Source: Myotis daubentonii (lineage: Eukaryota; Chordata; Mammalia; Chiroptera; Vespertilionidae). From it: 64,000 bases of DNA. The notes beneath the pieces are model-generated. The model saw nothing but the letters and a program-made list of their open reading frames with translations. It ran no database searches and was not told the origin of the DNA. The DNA lies in contig NC_081844.1 of assembly GCF_963259705.1 (NCBI RefSeq), positions 25,374,294 through 25,438,293 of the forward strand, written 5' to 3'. The position numbers and the translations under genes were made by a program. Shown piece after piece: positions 10,519-20,490 of this stretch (position 1 is the stretch's first letter; every line of letters begins with the position of its first letter).

Positions 10519-10619
10519 ACTCCATGAATAGTTTAAGGTCACTGAACTGTACAGTTTAAATGGGTGAATGTTATGGTATGTGAGCTACCTCTCAAAAAAA
10601 GCCATAAATTAAAAAATTC

Positions 10620-10662
10620 AGTCCTAATTGCTTTGGCTCAATGGATAGAGCGTTAGCTTTCC
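10620..10662 (+). mobile_element. Ves SINE, head only
   Basis: Only GTCCTAATTGCTTTGGCTCA and the following box-A region remain; the rest is missing. Confidence 0.65.
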
Positions 10663-10764
10663 ATTTTTGTTTTATTGTTGCAGTGTGTCTCATTGTGTAT
10701 CTGTGAGATGTGTGGAATTGAAGACCATGCGTACTTTCTTCACGACAGTATCTTCAGAGCCAAC

Positions 10765-10835
10765 CACAGAGCCTATCACAGAAGAGACACTCTATGTTTG
10801 TTGATGAATGAATTAATAAATGAATTTGCATAACT
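10765..10835 (+). repeat. MIR/L2-type 3' end
   Basis: CACAGAGCCTATCACAGAAG ... TTTGTTGATGAATGAATTAA matches the ancient MIR/L2 tail style. Confidence 0.45.
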
Positions 10836-10885
10836 GTTCTACATTTCTAAGGACCAATGCATTTTTAATTCTCTCTCTTTCTTAG

Positions 10886-10952
10886 CTGCTGGCTCCACCC
10901 AGAAAAGGGATTTATATGGGGCTTCCTTGGACCAGTCTGCGCCATCCTCTTT
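10886..10952 (+). CDS. ADGRE-family exon, extracellular loop 2 / TM5 start
   Basis: Follows CTCTCTCTTTCTTAG and precedes GTGAGT. It is 67 bp; the first base completes the codon left open at 405, then 22 codons read [22 protein letters not shown]. The Cys-Trp pair is the conserved extracellular loop 2 cysteine region of adhesion GPCRs. Confidence 0.9.
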
Positions 10953-11213
10953 GTGAGTGATGACATCAGAGCATCCTTAACACTCAGTTTAGGGTGAATA
11001 GGATTATAAGGAGGCGGGAGGATGACATGAGCAAGAATGTCCCTGTGTTGTCTTGGGTTTGCTTTGGTTTTCTAAGACTCCTCCTAAAACTACAAGCTCT
11101 AACACTGTTACTAAATATGAAAAATACTTCAATGTGGAATTTCTGTTGGATGGGCTAGACTAGAGATAACAGACTAAAATTTTATTCACTAAATTGTGTG
11201 TGTTCTCCTAAAG

Positions 11214-11305
11214 GTCAATCTAGCTTTCTTTCTGATGACCCTCTGGATTTTGAAAAGCAAACTCTCTTCGCTCAACAGTGATGTGTCCACCCTCAAGAAT
11301 ACAAG
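11214..11305 (+). CDS. ADGRE-family exon, TM5 and intracellular loop 3
   Basis: Acceptor TCCTAAAG, donor GTAAAA. The 92 bp read [20 protein letters not shown] then [11 protein letters not shown]. It ends two bases into an Arg codon that the G at 12146 completes. The [12 protein letters not shown] loop is characteristic of EMR/CD97 receptors. Confidence 0.9.
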
Positions 11306-11699
11306 GTAAAATGGAGAAGAGGGTGACAACCCCACAGACATGTGTGGTCCCAAGAGCAAATCCATGTGCCTCAGCATCCCTGACGTCCCTTCTCGGGGTC
11401 TTCTGAGGGAACCCAGCGTAAAGAGATGCAGCTGTCCTCCAGTGGCAGCCAGCTTGGATTCAGTTGTAGTCAGCTGACTTCCCAGCTACAATGTTCTGTT
11501 TCAAATCCCATCTTGTAACTCCCTCAGCAACAGGAAGAATTGACATTGGTTGATAAACAATCAACCTATGATAAACAAGCAGCAGTTCTACAACAAAAGT
11601 ACAAAGAACCTGTATGCACTTAGAAAAATCTGTGACTCCTCCCACAACCCAGTCTACACTTCCATACCCACTCTCAGTCAGGCTCCCTCTCACCCCTCT

Positions 11700-11865
11700 C
11701 CAGTGTCCTTTCTACATTTTGCATGTCATTTTTCCGCTGTATTAGTCATTGGAATAGCCTGTAACCTTTATGAAAATAGAAATCTTGCCTCTGTGACTTT
11801 TAATGCCCAAGCCCCAGCACACAGCCTGATGCACAGAACACACTCGGTAATGTTGGTTAGATAAA
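11700..11865 (+). repeat. L2-type LINE 3' fragment
   Basis: Intronic sequence of ancient L2 style (AATCTTGCCTCTGTGACTTT ... CAGCACACAGCCTGATGCAC). Confidence 0.45.
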
Positions 11866-12098
11866 ATTAGGCATCACCATGGAGCATTATAAAAAAAAAA
11901 TTTTTTTTTAAGCTTACATTATGAAGTGTCACAACTCTACTCAATTCAATCCAAATGCCATCCTGGACCCAAGTAGCATTTCTATTGTGGAGAATCATTG
12001 ACAGTAAAGGTCAAAGCTAAACTCAAGTCTGTTTGTGAACTCACCACCCACAGGGGAAGTCAGGAGTATTCATTGGGTGGAGATGCGAATGGTCTTGA

Positions 12099-12371
<273 letters not shown>

Positions 12372-12399
12372 TGACTCAGAGCATGCTTTGTCTCTGCAG

Positions 12400-12510
12400 G
12401 TCCGGGAGCAATACAGGAAATGCTGGAAGGGCGTCAGGAAAACCAAAACAGAGTCTGAGCAATACACCCTCTCCAGCGGAATCCTGTCGGATGCCCCTAA
12501 ACCCAGTGTG
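12400..12510 (+). CDS. ADGRE-family exon, cytoplasmic tail
   Basis: Acceptor TCTCTGCAG, donor GTAAGG. The 37 codons begin [11 protein letters not shown] and contain [12 protein letters not shown], matching the TESE-x-TLSS tail motif of ADGRE2/ADGRE3. It ends in phase 0 with no stop, so a further exon is needed. Confidence 0.9.
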
Positions 12511-13190
12511 GTAAGGTCATGCATTGCTCCCAGAGCACTTCACTAACTGATAGAGTACCTCATGCCCAACACACTGGAAGACCTGGGTACATAGCAGGTG
12601 ATGCCCTAGGATGGCTCCCACTGAATTTACTCTTCGATTCCTTAACCACTAGCAATGGTCTCACTTAGAAAATACATATTTTTCTCTTACTCCTTAGGAC
12701 TGCATTCATCTTGACGTTTACACATTAGCACTCTTATTGAACACCTTCTGTGTGCCATGCATGGTTAACTAAATAAGCAAGAATCAATTATCTGAAGCAG
12801 GGATGCCCATGCCATTCAGACCTGCATTATCTTACTTTTCATCCACCTCTATCTCAGCACCACACAACAAAAAGGCAAAAATGGGGGAAATGATGTACAT
12901 ATTTAAGAATTAAATGGAAATAAGTGTTAGCTAGCACTTTAGACTTAAAGAGCCTTCCTGATATTTTCAGCACCCTCCATCCGCTGTAAAACCAGGAAGG
13001 AAAAGCCATCATTGCATCTGATAATTCATGGCAATGATTACTAAGAACCACCAGTGGTTTAGATTGACCAAGTTCTTTTAAAAAAATTTTTTAGACATAG
13101 AAAGTTCTTTTACTTACAGTTTCTCACCTCTTCTTCCATCTTCCATTAAACGCCTTGCATCTTCTTCCCCATTTAAAGGAGCCTACTATG
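12511..13190. other. Intronic, mostly unrecognised
   Basis: Last ADGRE intron. A weak MIR-like piece lies near 12690-12760 (ACACCTTCTGTGTGCCATGC); otherwise I recognise nothing. Confidence 0.5.
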
Positions 13191-13400
13191 CCCGCCTACT
13201 GTGGCTCAGTGGTTGAGCATTGACCCATGAACCAAGAGGCCCCTGGTTCAATTCCTGGTCAGGGCACACTCCTGAGTTGCGGGTTTGATCCCCAGTAGGG
13301 CCCATGCAGGAGGCAGCCGATAAAAATGTTTCTAGTTCTCTATCCCTCTACCTTCCTCACTCTCAAATAATAAAACATATTTTAAAATAATTTTTTTTCA
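13191..13400 (+). mobile_element. Ves SINE
   Basis: CCCGCCTACTGTGGCTCAGT head with a GTTGAGCATTGACC variant, ending in an AT-rich tail. Confidence 0.83.
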
Positions 13401-14389
13401 AAGAAGTCTAGTATACTCCCAGGAAGTCCTGTATATCTTTCACCTGTTCACTCATCTTCCACCAGCACTGGTTTCACTTTTGAATCTTCTATCCCCTTTC
13501 CCTTTCTCAGCAAATATTCGTATCATATATTCCACAGAGAAAATCTGAGTCATTGTGATGACTCTGTGAACTGTACCCTCTCAACCACACATACGTTAGC
13601 ATGCACCTTCTCCACATTGCCATAATATTCACATTATTTCCCCTTCTCTCTGAAGACAAATTTCACCTTCATTTTGAATCCCGACATTCTTGCCTTATCT
13701 ATTATTCTTACGCTATTGTTCACACATTCTCTCTCCTCCCTCTTTGTCTTTCTCCCACCCTTATCCCCTTCATTCTTCCCTCACCTTCTCAAAAGCATTC
13801 TTCCCAATGTTGTAGCAACATGTTTGATTTTTTTCCATCTTACAAACATGTACCATTTGGCCTACCATTTTCTTCTAGCTACCAGCCAAGAGCTGATTTT
13901 TCTCTGTCTCTGTTTCATTGCCTTAAATTCATTCCCTCAAATTCATTCCCTCAATTCATATATTTTGGCTTCTTTCCCCCATCATTCCACCAAAGCAAAT
14001 ATCTCTTAGGTTTACAATGATGTCTGTGCCCCTAAAATCCTTCCAGAAACTTTTTATACTATTTATCACTCTTTCTAATGAAACACTCCATCCTTATCAA
14101 TCTAGAATCTACTTAAATGGCCCTCCTCCATGTCTTTCTCCATTATATATCCACCATTAGCTTTTCTCTCTTTGTTTCTGTTATAGCTTCAACCAATGGA
14201 TTGAGTACAGAACAATTTAAATTCTCATTAAATTATTTCTTCCTAAGAGATAGAATTCATTCCTTAGATTCAGTCACCATATAGATGCAAATGATGGCCA
14301 CATACGTTTCTCTAGCTCTGAGAACCAGAGGAGTATTTCCAGTTACTTGACATCTTTGATATTACCAAGGCACCTTAAACTCAGCCTTC
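13401..14389. other. Intronic, pyrimidine-rich, unrecognised
   Basis: CT-rich sequence without splice-flanked coding potential. The open frames at 13601-14020 are Phe/Ser/Leu-rich by composition and resemble no known protein. Confidence 0.4.
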
Positions 14390-15000
14390 CAATTTATGAC
14401 TCACCATCTTTACCCTAATCCCATCCTTTTCCATGGTGTCTTTCTCTCTCTGACTGGCACTACATCCATTCCTTGCGCAAGTTTGAAACCTGAAGGTCAC
14501 TCCACAGTTACCTTATTTCCCACTAAAACCTATCAATTATACAGCTTTTTTTTTTAATATATTTTATTGATTTTTTACAGAGAGGAAGGGAGAGAGATAG
14601 AGAGCTAGAAACATCGATGAGAGAGAAACATCGATCAGCTGCCTCCTGCACATCTCCTACTGGGGATGTGCCCGCAACCAAGGTATATGCCCTTGACCGG
14701 AATCGAACCTGGGACCCTTCAGTCCGCAGGCTGACGCTCTATCCACTGAGCCAAACCGGTTTCGGCAATTATACAGCTTTGTTGTTCTTTTCTTCTCAGT
14801 ATGTGCCAGATGACTCAGTCTCCGTCACCCCCTCCTGAGCCAGGCTGCCATCTTCATGTCTGAACCACTGCAATACCCTTCTGACTGACTACCCCTTCCT
14901 ACTCTTGTCTCCTTCCAATGCCTCTATACACAGAAGTCAGAGAGATCCTTTCAAAACACAAATGAAATCATGCCACTCCTGTGTTACACCTGTTACATGT
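14390..15000 (+). repeat. L2-type LINE fragment split by a Ves
   Basis: L2-style sequence on both sides of the Ves (GAACCACTGCAATACCCTTC ... AAATGAAATCATGCCACTCC). Confidence 0.5.
14549..14766 (-). mobile_element. Ves SINE with clear target duplication
   Basis: Minus-strand Ves. AATTATACAGCTTT occurs at 14535-14548 and again at 14767-14780, marking the L1-type insertion. Confidence 0.93.
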
Positions 15001-15029
15001 ACTTTCTCTTGTGTTCAGTTCTGAATAAT

Positions 15030-15690
15030 TTCCTGAAGTACACTATTTATAAACTTTTCTTGTTGAATTTTGGGGTGATATTGGTTTAAAAAACAGACAC
15101 GTTTCAAGTGTACAACCAATAAAACATCATCTGCACACTGCATCGTGTGCTCAACGCCCAAAGCAAAGTCTCTTTGCATCCATTTATCCCCCCTTTGCCC
15201 ACCTCCACCTCTCCCCACCCACCTTTTACTCTTGCTATCATCATACTTTTGCCCATGTTTATATGTCATATGTATATATTTTTGCTTAATCCCTTCACCT
15301 TTATTCACCCAGCTCCTCAAAATCCCTCCCATCTGACAGCTGTCAGTCTGTTCTATGTATCTATGCTTCTGTTTCTATTTTGCTAAATTATCTTGTTCAT
15401 TAGATTCCACATATAAGTGAATTCATGTGGTATTTGTCTTTCTTTGACTGGCCTATTTCACTTTGCATAGTAATTTCCAGGTCATTCATGCTGTGGTAAA
15501 GAATAAGATTTCCTTCTTTTTTTATAGCCACATAGTATTCCATTGTGTAAATGTACCAACAGCTTTTTTATCCACTCATCTACTGATGGACACTTTGGCT
15601 GCTTCCAAATCTTGGCTATTGTAAATAATGCTGCAATGAACATAGGGGTGCACATATTTTTTGAATTAGTGCTTTGGGTTTCTTTAGCTA
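15030..15690 (-). mobile_element. L1 3' part fused to a HAL1
   Basis: Minus-strand L1: ORF2 C-terminus ([30 protein letters not shown]) and a 3' UTR running to about 15030. Its 5' side joins HAL1 sequence directly at about 15690-15697. Confidence 0.8.
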
Positions 15691-15696
15691 TGTTCC

Positions 15697-17487
15697 CACT
15701 GTCCTCATCCATAGGTGCACGATTTTTGTCCAGTCTCTTCCCACATCTCCCACACCCCTTTCCCCCCCAAGAATAGTCAGTCCATTCCCTTTCTGTATCC
15801 CTGATTCTATTATAATCAACAGTTCATTCTGTTCATCAGATTATTTATTCACTTGATTTTTAGATTCACTTGTTGATAGATGCGTATTTGTTGTTCATAA
15901 TTTGTATCTTTACCTTTTACTTCCTCTTCCTCTTCTTAAAGGATACCTTTCAGCATTTCATATAATCCTGGTTTGGTGGTGATGAACTCCTTTAGCTTTT
16001 CCTTATCTGTGAGGCTCTTTATCTGACCTTCAATTCTGAATGATAGCTTTGCTGGATAAAGTAATCTTGGTTGTAGGTTCTTGCTATTCATCACTTTGAA
16101 TATTTCTTGCCACTCCCTTCTGGCCTGCAAAGTTTCTGTAGAGAAATCAGCTGACAGTCGTATGGGTATTCCCTTGTAGGTAACTGAGTTTCTTTCTCTT
16201 GCTGTTTTTAAGATTCTCTCTTTATCTTTTGCTCTTGGCATTTTAATGATGATATGTCTTGGTGTGGTCCTCTTTGGATTCCTTTTGTTTGGGGTTCTCC
16301 GCGCTTCTTGGACCTGTAAGTCCATTTCTTTCACCAGGTGGGGGAAGTTTTCTGTCATTATTTCTTCAAATAGGTTTTCAATATCTTGGTCTCTCTCATC
16401 TTCTGGCACCCCTATAATTCTGATGTTGGTACGCTTGAAGCTGTCCCAGAGGCTCCTTACACTATCCTCGCATTTTTGGATTCTTTTTTCATTTTGCTTT
16501 TCCGGTTGGGTGTTTTTTGCTTCCTCGCATTTCAAATCATTGACTTGATTCTTGCGCTCCTCTGGTCTGCTGTCGGGAGTCTGTATAATATTCGTTATTT
16601 CAGTCCGTGTATGCTTAATTTCTAGTTGGTTCCCCAATATAACATCGAGGGTCTCATTAGTTTTCTTGTAGATCTCATTAAGTTTATCGGCGGCTTCTAA
16701 ACAGTTCTTGAGAGACCTTAAAAGTGTGGTTCTGAACTCTATATCTTCCATTGACAATTTTGTCCTGTTTCTTTGTCTCCGCATTTTGTTATGCTTCCTT
16801 GGTGCACCCCCTAGTGGTCTTTGTTCGCAGTCTTATAGTTAAACCTTGATTGTTGTAGCTAATACTAGGGAGGGTTTGACCTCCAGGCCAAGTGGCTATG
16901 AGAATCAGCTGTGTCAGCAGTGAGAGAACTTCTGTCCTCTAGGGAGGTGCTAATCTAGCCTTTGCCTGAGGCTATCTGGCAAATGCCTCTGTGCAGGGCT
17001 TGGGCAGGGCAGGTCGAACAGGATCAACAGCGTGGGCCGGAGAGAGCAGTTATGGCGGCTCTCAGTCCTGTCCCCAGGGGCTCTGCCTCTCTGAGTTCCA
17101 GCACCCACTGCAAAGCTCAGAGAGAAAGCTGCACTCGCTCTGACCTAAGCCAGACAGTCCCGCTTCTCCCGTTTGAGTCTGGGTCCCTAAAGACTCGCCT
17201 GTATCTGGAGCTCAGAGTCTGCGACTCCCTTCCGATTGAAAACGCCAACCGGGCTCTCCGCTGCCAGCCCGCTCCGCGCACTCCGCACCTCAGAATTTGA
17301 CTTCAGCACTGCGCCTCCTCTGAGTGTCCGTATGCGTTTCTCTTTCCTCCTAGTTGTAGGACTTCCACTCAGTCAGCATTCCTGTGGTTCTGCGTGATGT
17401 CCGTTCCGTCTTTTAGTTTCACTTTTGAAGTAGTTGTTCAAAGCAGCAAACTCCAGCGTTAACCTATGCCGCCATCTTGGTTCTCCC
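15697..17487 (-). mobile_element. HAL1 with intact ORF1, 3' end replaced by L1
   Basis: Minus strand: the 5' end carries AACCAAGATGGCGGCATAGG at about 17465-17485 (a YY1-type CAAGATGGCGGC as at L1 5' ends), a GC-rich 5' UTR to 16785, an open ORF1, and the start of the HAL1 3' UTR. The last part of the HAL1 tail (compare 7993-8120) is missing, and L1 ORF2 sequence follows instead. Confidence 0.85.
15936..16784 (-). CDS. HAL1 ORF1p, 282 aa, uninterrupted
   Basis: L1 ORF1p-type nucleic-acid chaperone, which coats element RNA and trimerises through a coiled coil. Start ATG 16782-16784 (MRRQRNRTKL), stop after EMLKGIL. Residues about 13-120 are heptad-rich (KNCLEAADKLNEIYKKTNET; EKQNEKRIQKCEDSVRSLWD). 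The RRM follows (FKRTNIRIIGVPEDE; RHIIIKMPRAKDKERILKTA). The C-terminal domain holds RLSADFSTETLQARREWQEI and LQPRLLYPAKLSFRIEGQIK. At 282 residues it is shorter than the human L1 protein (338), mainly in the N-terminal half. The open frame beside two decayed relatives suggests a younger insertion. It is a transposon gene, not a host gene. Confidence 0.88.
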   Translation of the reverse strand: MRRQRNRTKLSMEDIEFRTTLLRSLKNCLEAADKLNEIYKKTNETLDVILGNQLEIKHTRTEITNIIQTPDSRPEERKNQVNDLKCEEAKNTQPEKQNEKRIQKCEDSVRSLWDSFKRTNIRIIGVPEDERDQDIENLFEEIMTENFPHLVKEMDLQVQEARRTPNKRNPKRTTPRHIIIKMPRAKDKERILKTARERNSVTYKGIPIRLSADFSTETLQARREWQEIFKVMNSKNLQPRLLYPAKLSFRIEGQIKSLTDKEKLKEFITTKPGLYEMLKGIL

Positions 17488-17494
17488 TCCAAAA

Positions 17495-17704
17495 ATTTTT
17501 TTCTAATACTCACCCAAAGATATGCTTAGAGAGAAGGGAAGGGAGAGAGAGGTGTGAGGGCAAAACACCTATTAGCTGCCTCTCGCACTCTCCCTAACTA
17601 GGGATAGAACCCACAACGCAGGTGCCCTAACTTGGAATCAAACCCACAATCTTTCAGTGTCTGGGACAATGCTTCAACCAACTGAGCCACACTTGGCCAG
17701 GGCC
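17495..17704 (-). mobile_element. Ves-like SINE, diverged
   Basis: Minus-strand Ves relic ending CCAACTGAGCCACACTTGGCCAGGGC. Confidence 0.75.
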
Positions 17705-18167
17705 CATGTTTAATTTTTTGAGGAAACTCCTTACTGTATCCTACGGCAGCTGCACCATTTGTTCTTCATTTGCTCTGTGCTAAAGTGGGGAAAGGCCAAT
17801 GGGCAGAGAGTGTGTGCTGGTCAAATCCATCCCCTTTCTTCTCAGTGACCCCCAACATGTGACACCTTCCCATTAGTGCCCATTCTCAAGCATGACAAAA
17901 CCCAGTCCCTCAGGCAGACCCTCAAAATGTTAGAATGTTGGTGGTACAATTCAGTCATCTCCTGTGGCAAGATGGTGCCATGAATTTTCCTACTGGCTTC
18001 AATGCAGCTGGTGTCATACTCAGTTAGGTGCAGGATCCTCTCAAGCGATCTCTGGATTTTTCACAAAGGAAATGGATTCATGTATTGTTGGTGAATTGAT
18101 GTGTCCATGAGGGGAAGGAAGTCTGGAGCTTCCTATTCTGCCATCTTGCTGACATTACCCTAATCTC
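17705..18167. other. Unrecognised, probably old repeat
   Basis: No gene seen. The text near 17740 (GCAGCTGCACCATTTG) resembles reverse-strand L1 but is too short to call. Confidence 0.35.
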
Positions 18168-18341
18168 CCTTCTTTGAGTAAGGACACACGTCATATTGGG
18201 TTAGAGCTCCCCCTAATGTCCTTATTTTAATTTAAAACCTCTTTTAAAACCCTTTGTCTAAGTAGAGTCATGTTCTGAGGTCCTGGAGGTTAGGATTTCA
18301 ACATATGAATTTTTAGGGGATATAATTCAACCAATAACAAT
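18168..18341 (-). repeat. MaLR-type LTR fragment (MLT1/MST)
   Basis: CATATTGGGTTAGAGCTCCC ... GATTTCAACATATGAATTTT matches the reverse complement of the start of MLT1/MST LTRs of ERVL-MaLR. Confidence 0.7.
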
Positions 18342-18344
18342 GCT

Positions 18345-18665
18345 ATAACATGAATGACCCTCTAAAACATTAGGCTAGGTAAAAAAAAAAATCAGATATA
18401 ATAGGTTATAGATTGGACAATTCTATTTATATGAAATATCCAGTATAGGTAAATCTGTGGAGACAGACAGTAGATTGGATGTTGCCAGGAGCCTGGAGAG
18501 GATGATGGGAAATGACTACCTAATGAACATGGAGTCCTCTTGAGGTGATGAAAATGTTTTAGAACTAGATAGAGGGGATGAGTGCATATAGCAAATGTAC
18601 TAAATGCCACTGAATCATACACTTTAAAATGATTTAATTTATGTTATGTGAATTTTATATATTAC
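18345..18665 (+). mobile_element. Old L1 3' fragment
   Basis: Plus-strand L1 end (GAGACAGACAGTAGATTGGATG ... CACTTTAAAATGATTTAATT), of the same type as 7850-7990 and 10519-10619. Confidence 0.65.
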
Positions 18666-18878
18666 ATAAGTTTATAAATTTGATATTAAGTGAAAGTGTG
18701 TTTATGTGCTTATGTGTGTATAAAGAGATAAAACAATGTGACAAAAGAATAATTGGTTAAAGGTACATAAATGTTCCTTTAAATTTTCCAGGAAAAAAAA
18801 ATGAGAAAAGACTTGAATATTTATTTATTTACTTATTTATTAGCCATTTCCATCATTTTAGTTTTATCTCTTCCCCAG

Positions 18879-18929
18879 GTAAAAGATGATGGAACGACAG
18901 CAGAAAAGAGAAAATTAAGTCAATTCTAA
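18879..18929 (+). CDS. Candidate last coding exon of the ADGRE gene
   Basis: Follows TTTTATCTCTTCCCCAG and, entered in phase 0 from 12510, reads VKDDGTTAEKRKLSQF then TAA. A short basic C-terminal exon is usual in ADGRE3-like receptors (tail ending VK-R-K). The 6.4-kb intron is full of HAL1, L1 and LTR sequence. Assignment rests on the acceptor, the phase and position only. Confidence 0.45.
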   Translation, partial: VKDDGTTAEKRKLSQF

Positions 18930-18974
18930 GAAAACTAAAGGTGAGTGATTAAAGAAAAACAGGTAAAATTATAT

Positions 18975-19273
18975 GATTTTTGTCCTTTTCTGTCTGACTT
19001 ATTTCACTTATGTCTTAATACTCTCAGGATTGATGTTGCAAATGGCAATATTTAATCTTTTCTATGACTGAATAGTATTCCATTGCATATATGTACCACA
19101 TCTTCTTTATTAATTCATCCATCAATGGACACATAGGTTGTTTACATATCTTGACTATTATAATTAGTACTGCAATGAACATAGGGGTATACATATCTTT
19201 TTTAATTTGTTTTTTATACTCTTCAGATAGATACTCAGAAGAAAAATTGCTAAGTTATATTGAATTATATATA
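18975..19273 (-). mobile_element. L1 ORF2 C-terminus fragment
   Basis: Reverse-strand L1 end (TGAATAGTATTCCATTGCAT ... TACTGCAATGAACATAGGGG), cut by the Helitron at 19275. Confidence 0.75.
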
Positions 19274-19417
19274 ACTAGGGGCCCGGTGCACGAAATTCGT
19301 GCACTGGGTGTGGGGGGGGGGAGGGGAGTGTCCCTCAGCCCAGCCTGCCCCCTCTCACATACTGGGAGCCCTCAGGCGTTGACCCCCATCACCCTCCGAT
19401 CGCCTGATCGGCCCCTT

Positions 19418-19960
19418 GCCCAGGCCTGACGCCTCCACCAGAGGTGTCAGGCTTAGACAGGGGACACCCATCTCCCCCTGATCACTGGCTCTGGCCCCCG
19501 CCCAGGCCTGAGGCCTCTGGCCCAGGAATCATGCCTGGGCAGGGGACCCCCATCTCCCTCTGATCGCTTGCTCCACCCCCCACCCAAGCCTGATGCTTCT
19601 GACCCAGGCTTCAGGCCTGGGCAAGGGGACCATCATATCCCCCCAATCCCCGGCTCTGCCCCCCACCCAGGCCTGATGCCTCGGCCAGAGGAGTTGACCC
19701 TCATCACCCTCGGATCACCAATCACCGGATCGGCCCCTTGACCAGGCTTGAGGCCTCCGGCAGAGGTTTCAGACCTGGGCAGGGGACCCCCAGCTCCCCG
19801 CGGTTGCAGGCTCCGCCCCTGCCCAGGCCTAACGCCTCTGGCCTAGGCGTCCGGCCCAGGCAGCGGGGACCTGCAGTGGCAGTGGGGGGCGCCGCGATCG
19901 TGGGCTCCGCTTTAGGCCCAGGCAAGGGACCCCTAGCTCCCGGGACTGCCAGCTTCGACC
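19418..19960. repeat. GC-rich tandem units of about 80 bp inside the Helitron
   Basis: Six to seven imperfect units begin CCCAGGCCTGA-GCCTC and contain GGGCAGGGGACCCCCATCTC. Spacing is about 76-95 bp. Frames stay open on both strands because of composition. Confidence 0.8.
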
Positions 19961-20209
19961 GTGTCCAGCTCCCATCGCTGGCTCCACCCCTACTTCCTGC
20001 TATCACTGGCCAGGGCGGCAAAGGCGCCTGATTCTCTGATCATGGCTGGGGGGCAGGGCAAAGGCGGCCCCAGGGCCGCCTTTGCCCTGCCCCCCAGCTC
20101 TTGGCTCCCCCCTGGGTTTCCGATCACTGTCAGTGGCAGGGGGCTTCTTCCTGCTTTCCCTCTCGCCTCCCTGCATTGTTCCTACATATGCAAATTAACC
20201 ACCATCTTG

Positions 20210-20294
20210 TTGGCAGTTAACTGCCAATCTTAGTTGGCAGTTAACTGTCAATCTTAGTTGGCAGTTAACTGCCAATCATAGTTGGCAGTTAATT
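20210..20294. repeat. 24-bp array of palindromes
   Basis: Units start at 20210, 20234, 20258 and 20282, exactly 24 bp apart. The core TTGGCAGTTAACTGCCAA is a perfect 18-bp palindrome. The second and fourth units carry changes, and the fourth runs into TTTGCATAT. Confidence 0.95.
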
Positions 20295-20419
20295 TGCATA
20301 TAGCCCTGATTAGCCAATGAAAAGGGTATCGTCGTACGCCAATTACCATTTTTCTCTTTTATTAGATAGGATGGTAACATTATGACATATAATGCTGTTA
20401 ACCAATGCTACCTCAATAA

Positions 20420-20490
20420 GGAAGGAAGGAAGGAAGGAAGGAAGGAAGGAAGGAAGGAAGGAAGGAAGGAAGGAAGGAAGGAAGGAAGGA
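20420..20490. repeat. (GGAA)n microsatellite
   Basis: About 17 tandem GGAA units without interruption. Confidence 0.97.

Larger units (their letters stand above)
6985..10619 (+). mobile_element. Old L1 fragment split by later insertions
   Basis: L1 ORF2 and 3' UTR pieces at about 6985-7092, 7320-7496, 7745-7992, 10251-10324 and 10519-10619 (GGTGAATGTTATGGTATGTG near the end) are in one order and orientation. Two Ves plus, one HAL1 minus and one Ves minus interrupt them. Confidence 0.7.
19275..20371 (-). mobile_element. Long HeliBat-type Helitron, 1.1 kb
   Basis: Minus orientation: the plus strand opens CTAG then GGCCCGGTGCACGAAATTCG (reverse of the 3' hairpin and CTAG end) and closes TTTTATTAGATAGGA (reverse of the TCCTAT 5' end). 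It lies between A and T as Helitrons do. Internal GC-rich units and a palindromic array fill it. It has no Rep-helicase gene. Confidence 0.88.

Noticed and set aside
13601..14020. 139-codon frame, Phe/Ser/Leu-rich
   Set aside because: CT-rich composition, no homology recalled, no splice signals; intron of the ADGRE gene.
19722..20031. 97- to 99-codon frames on opposite strands
   Set aside because: Pro/Gly-rich readings of the Helitron's tandem units, a composition effect.
20210..20294. Regular 24-bp repeats as a CRISPR-like array
   Set aside because: Units are contiguous palindromes with no spacers, in a mammalian Helitron.
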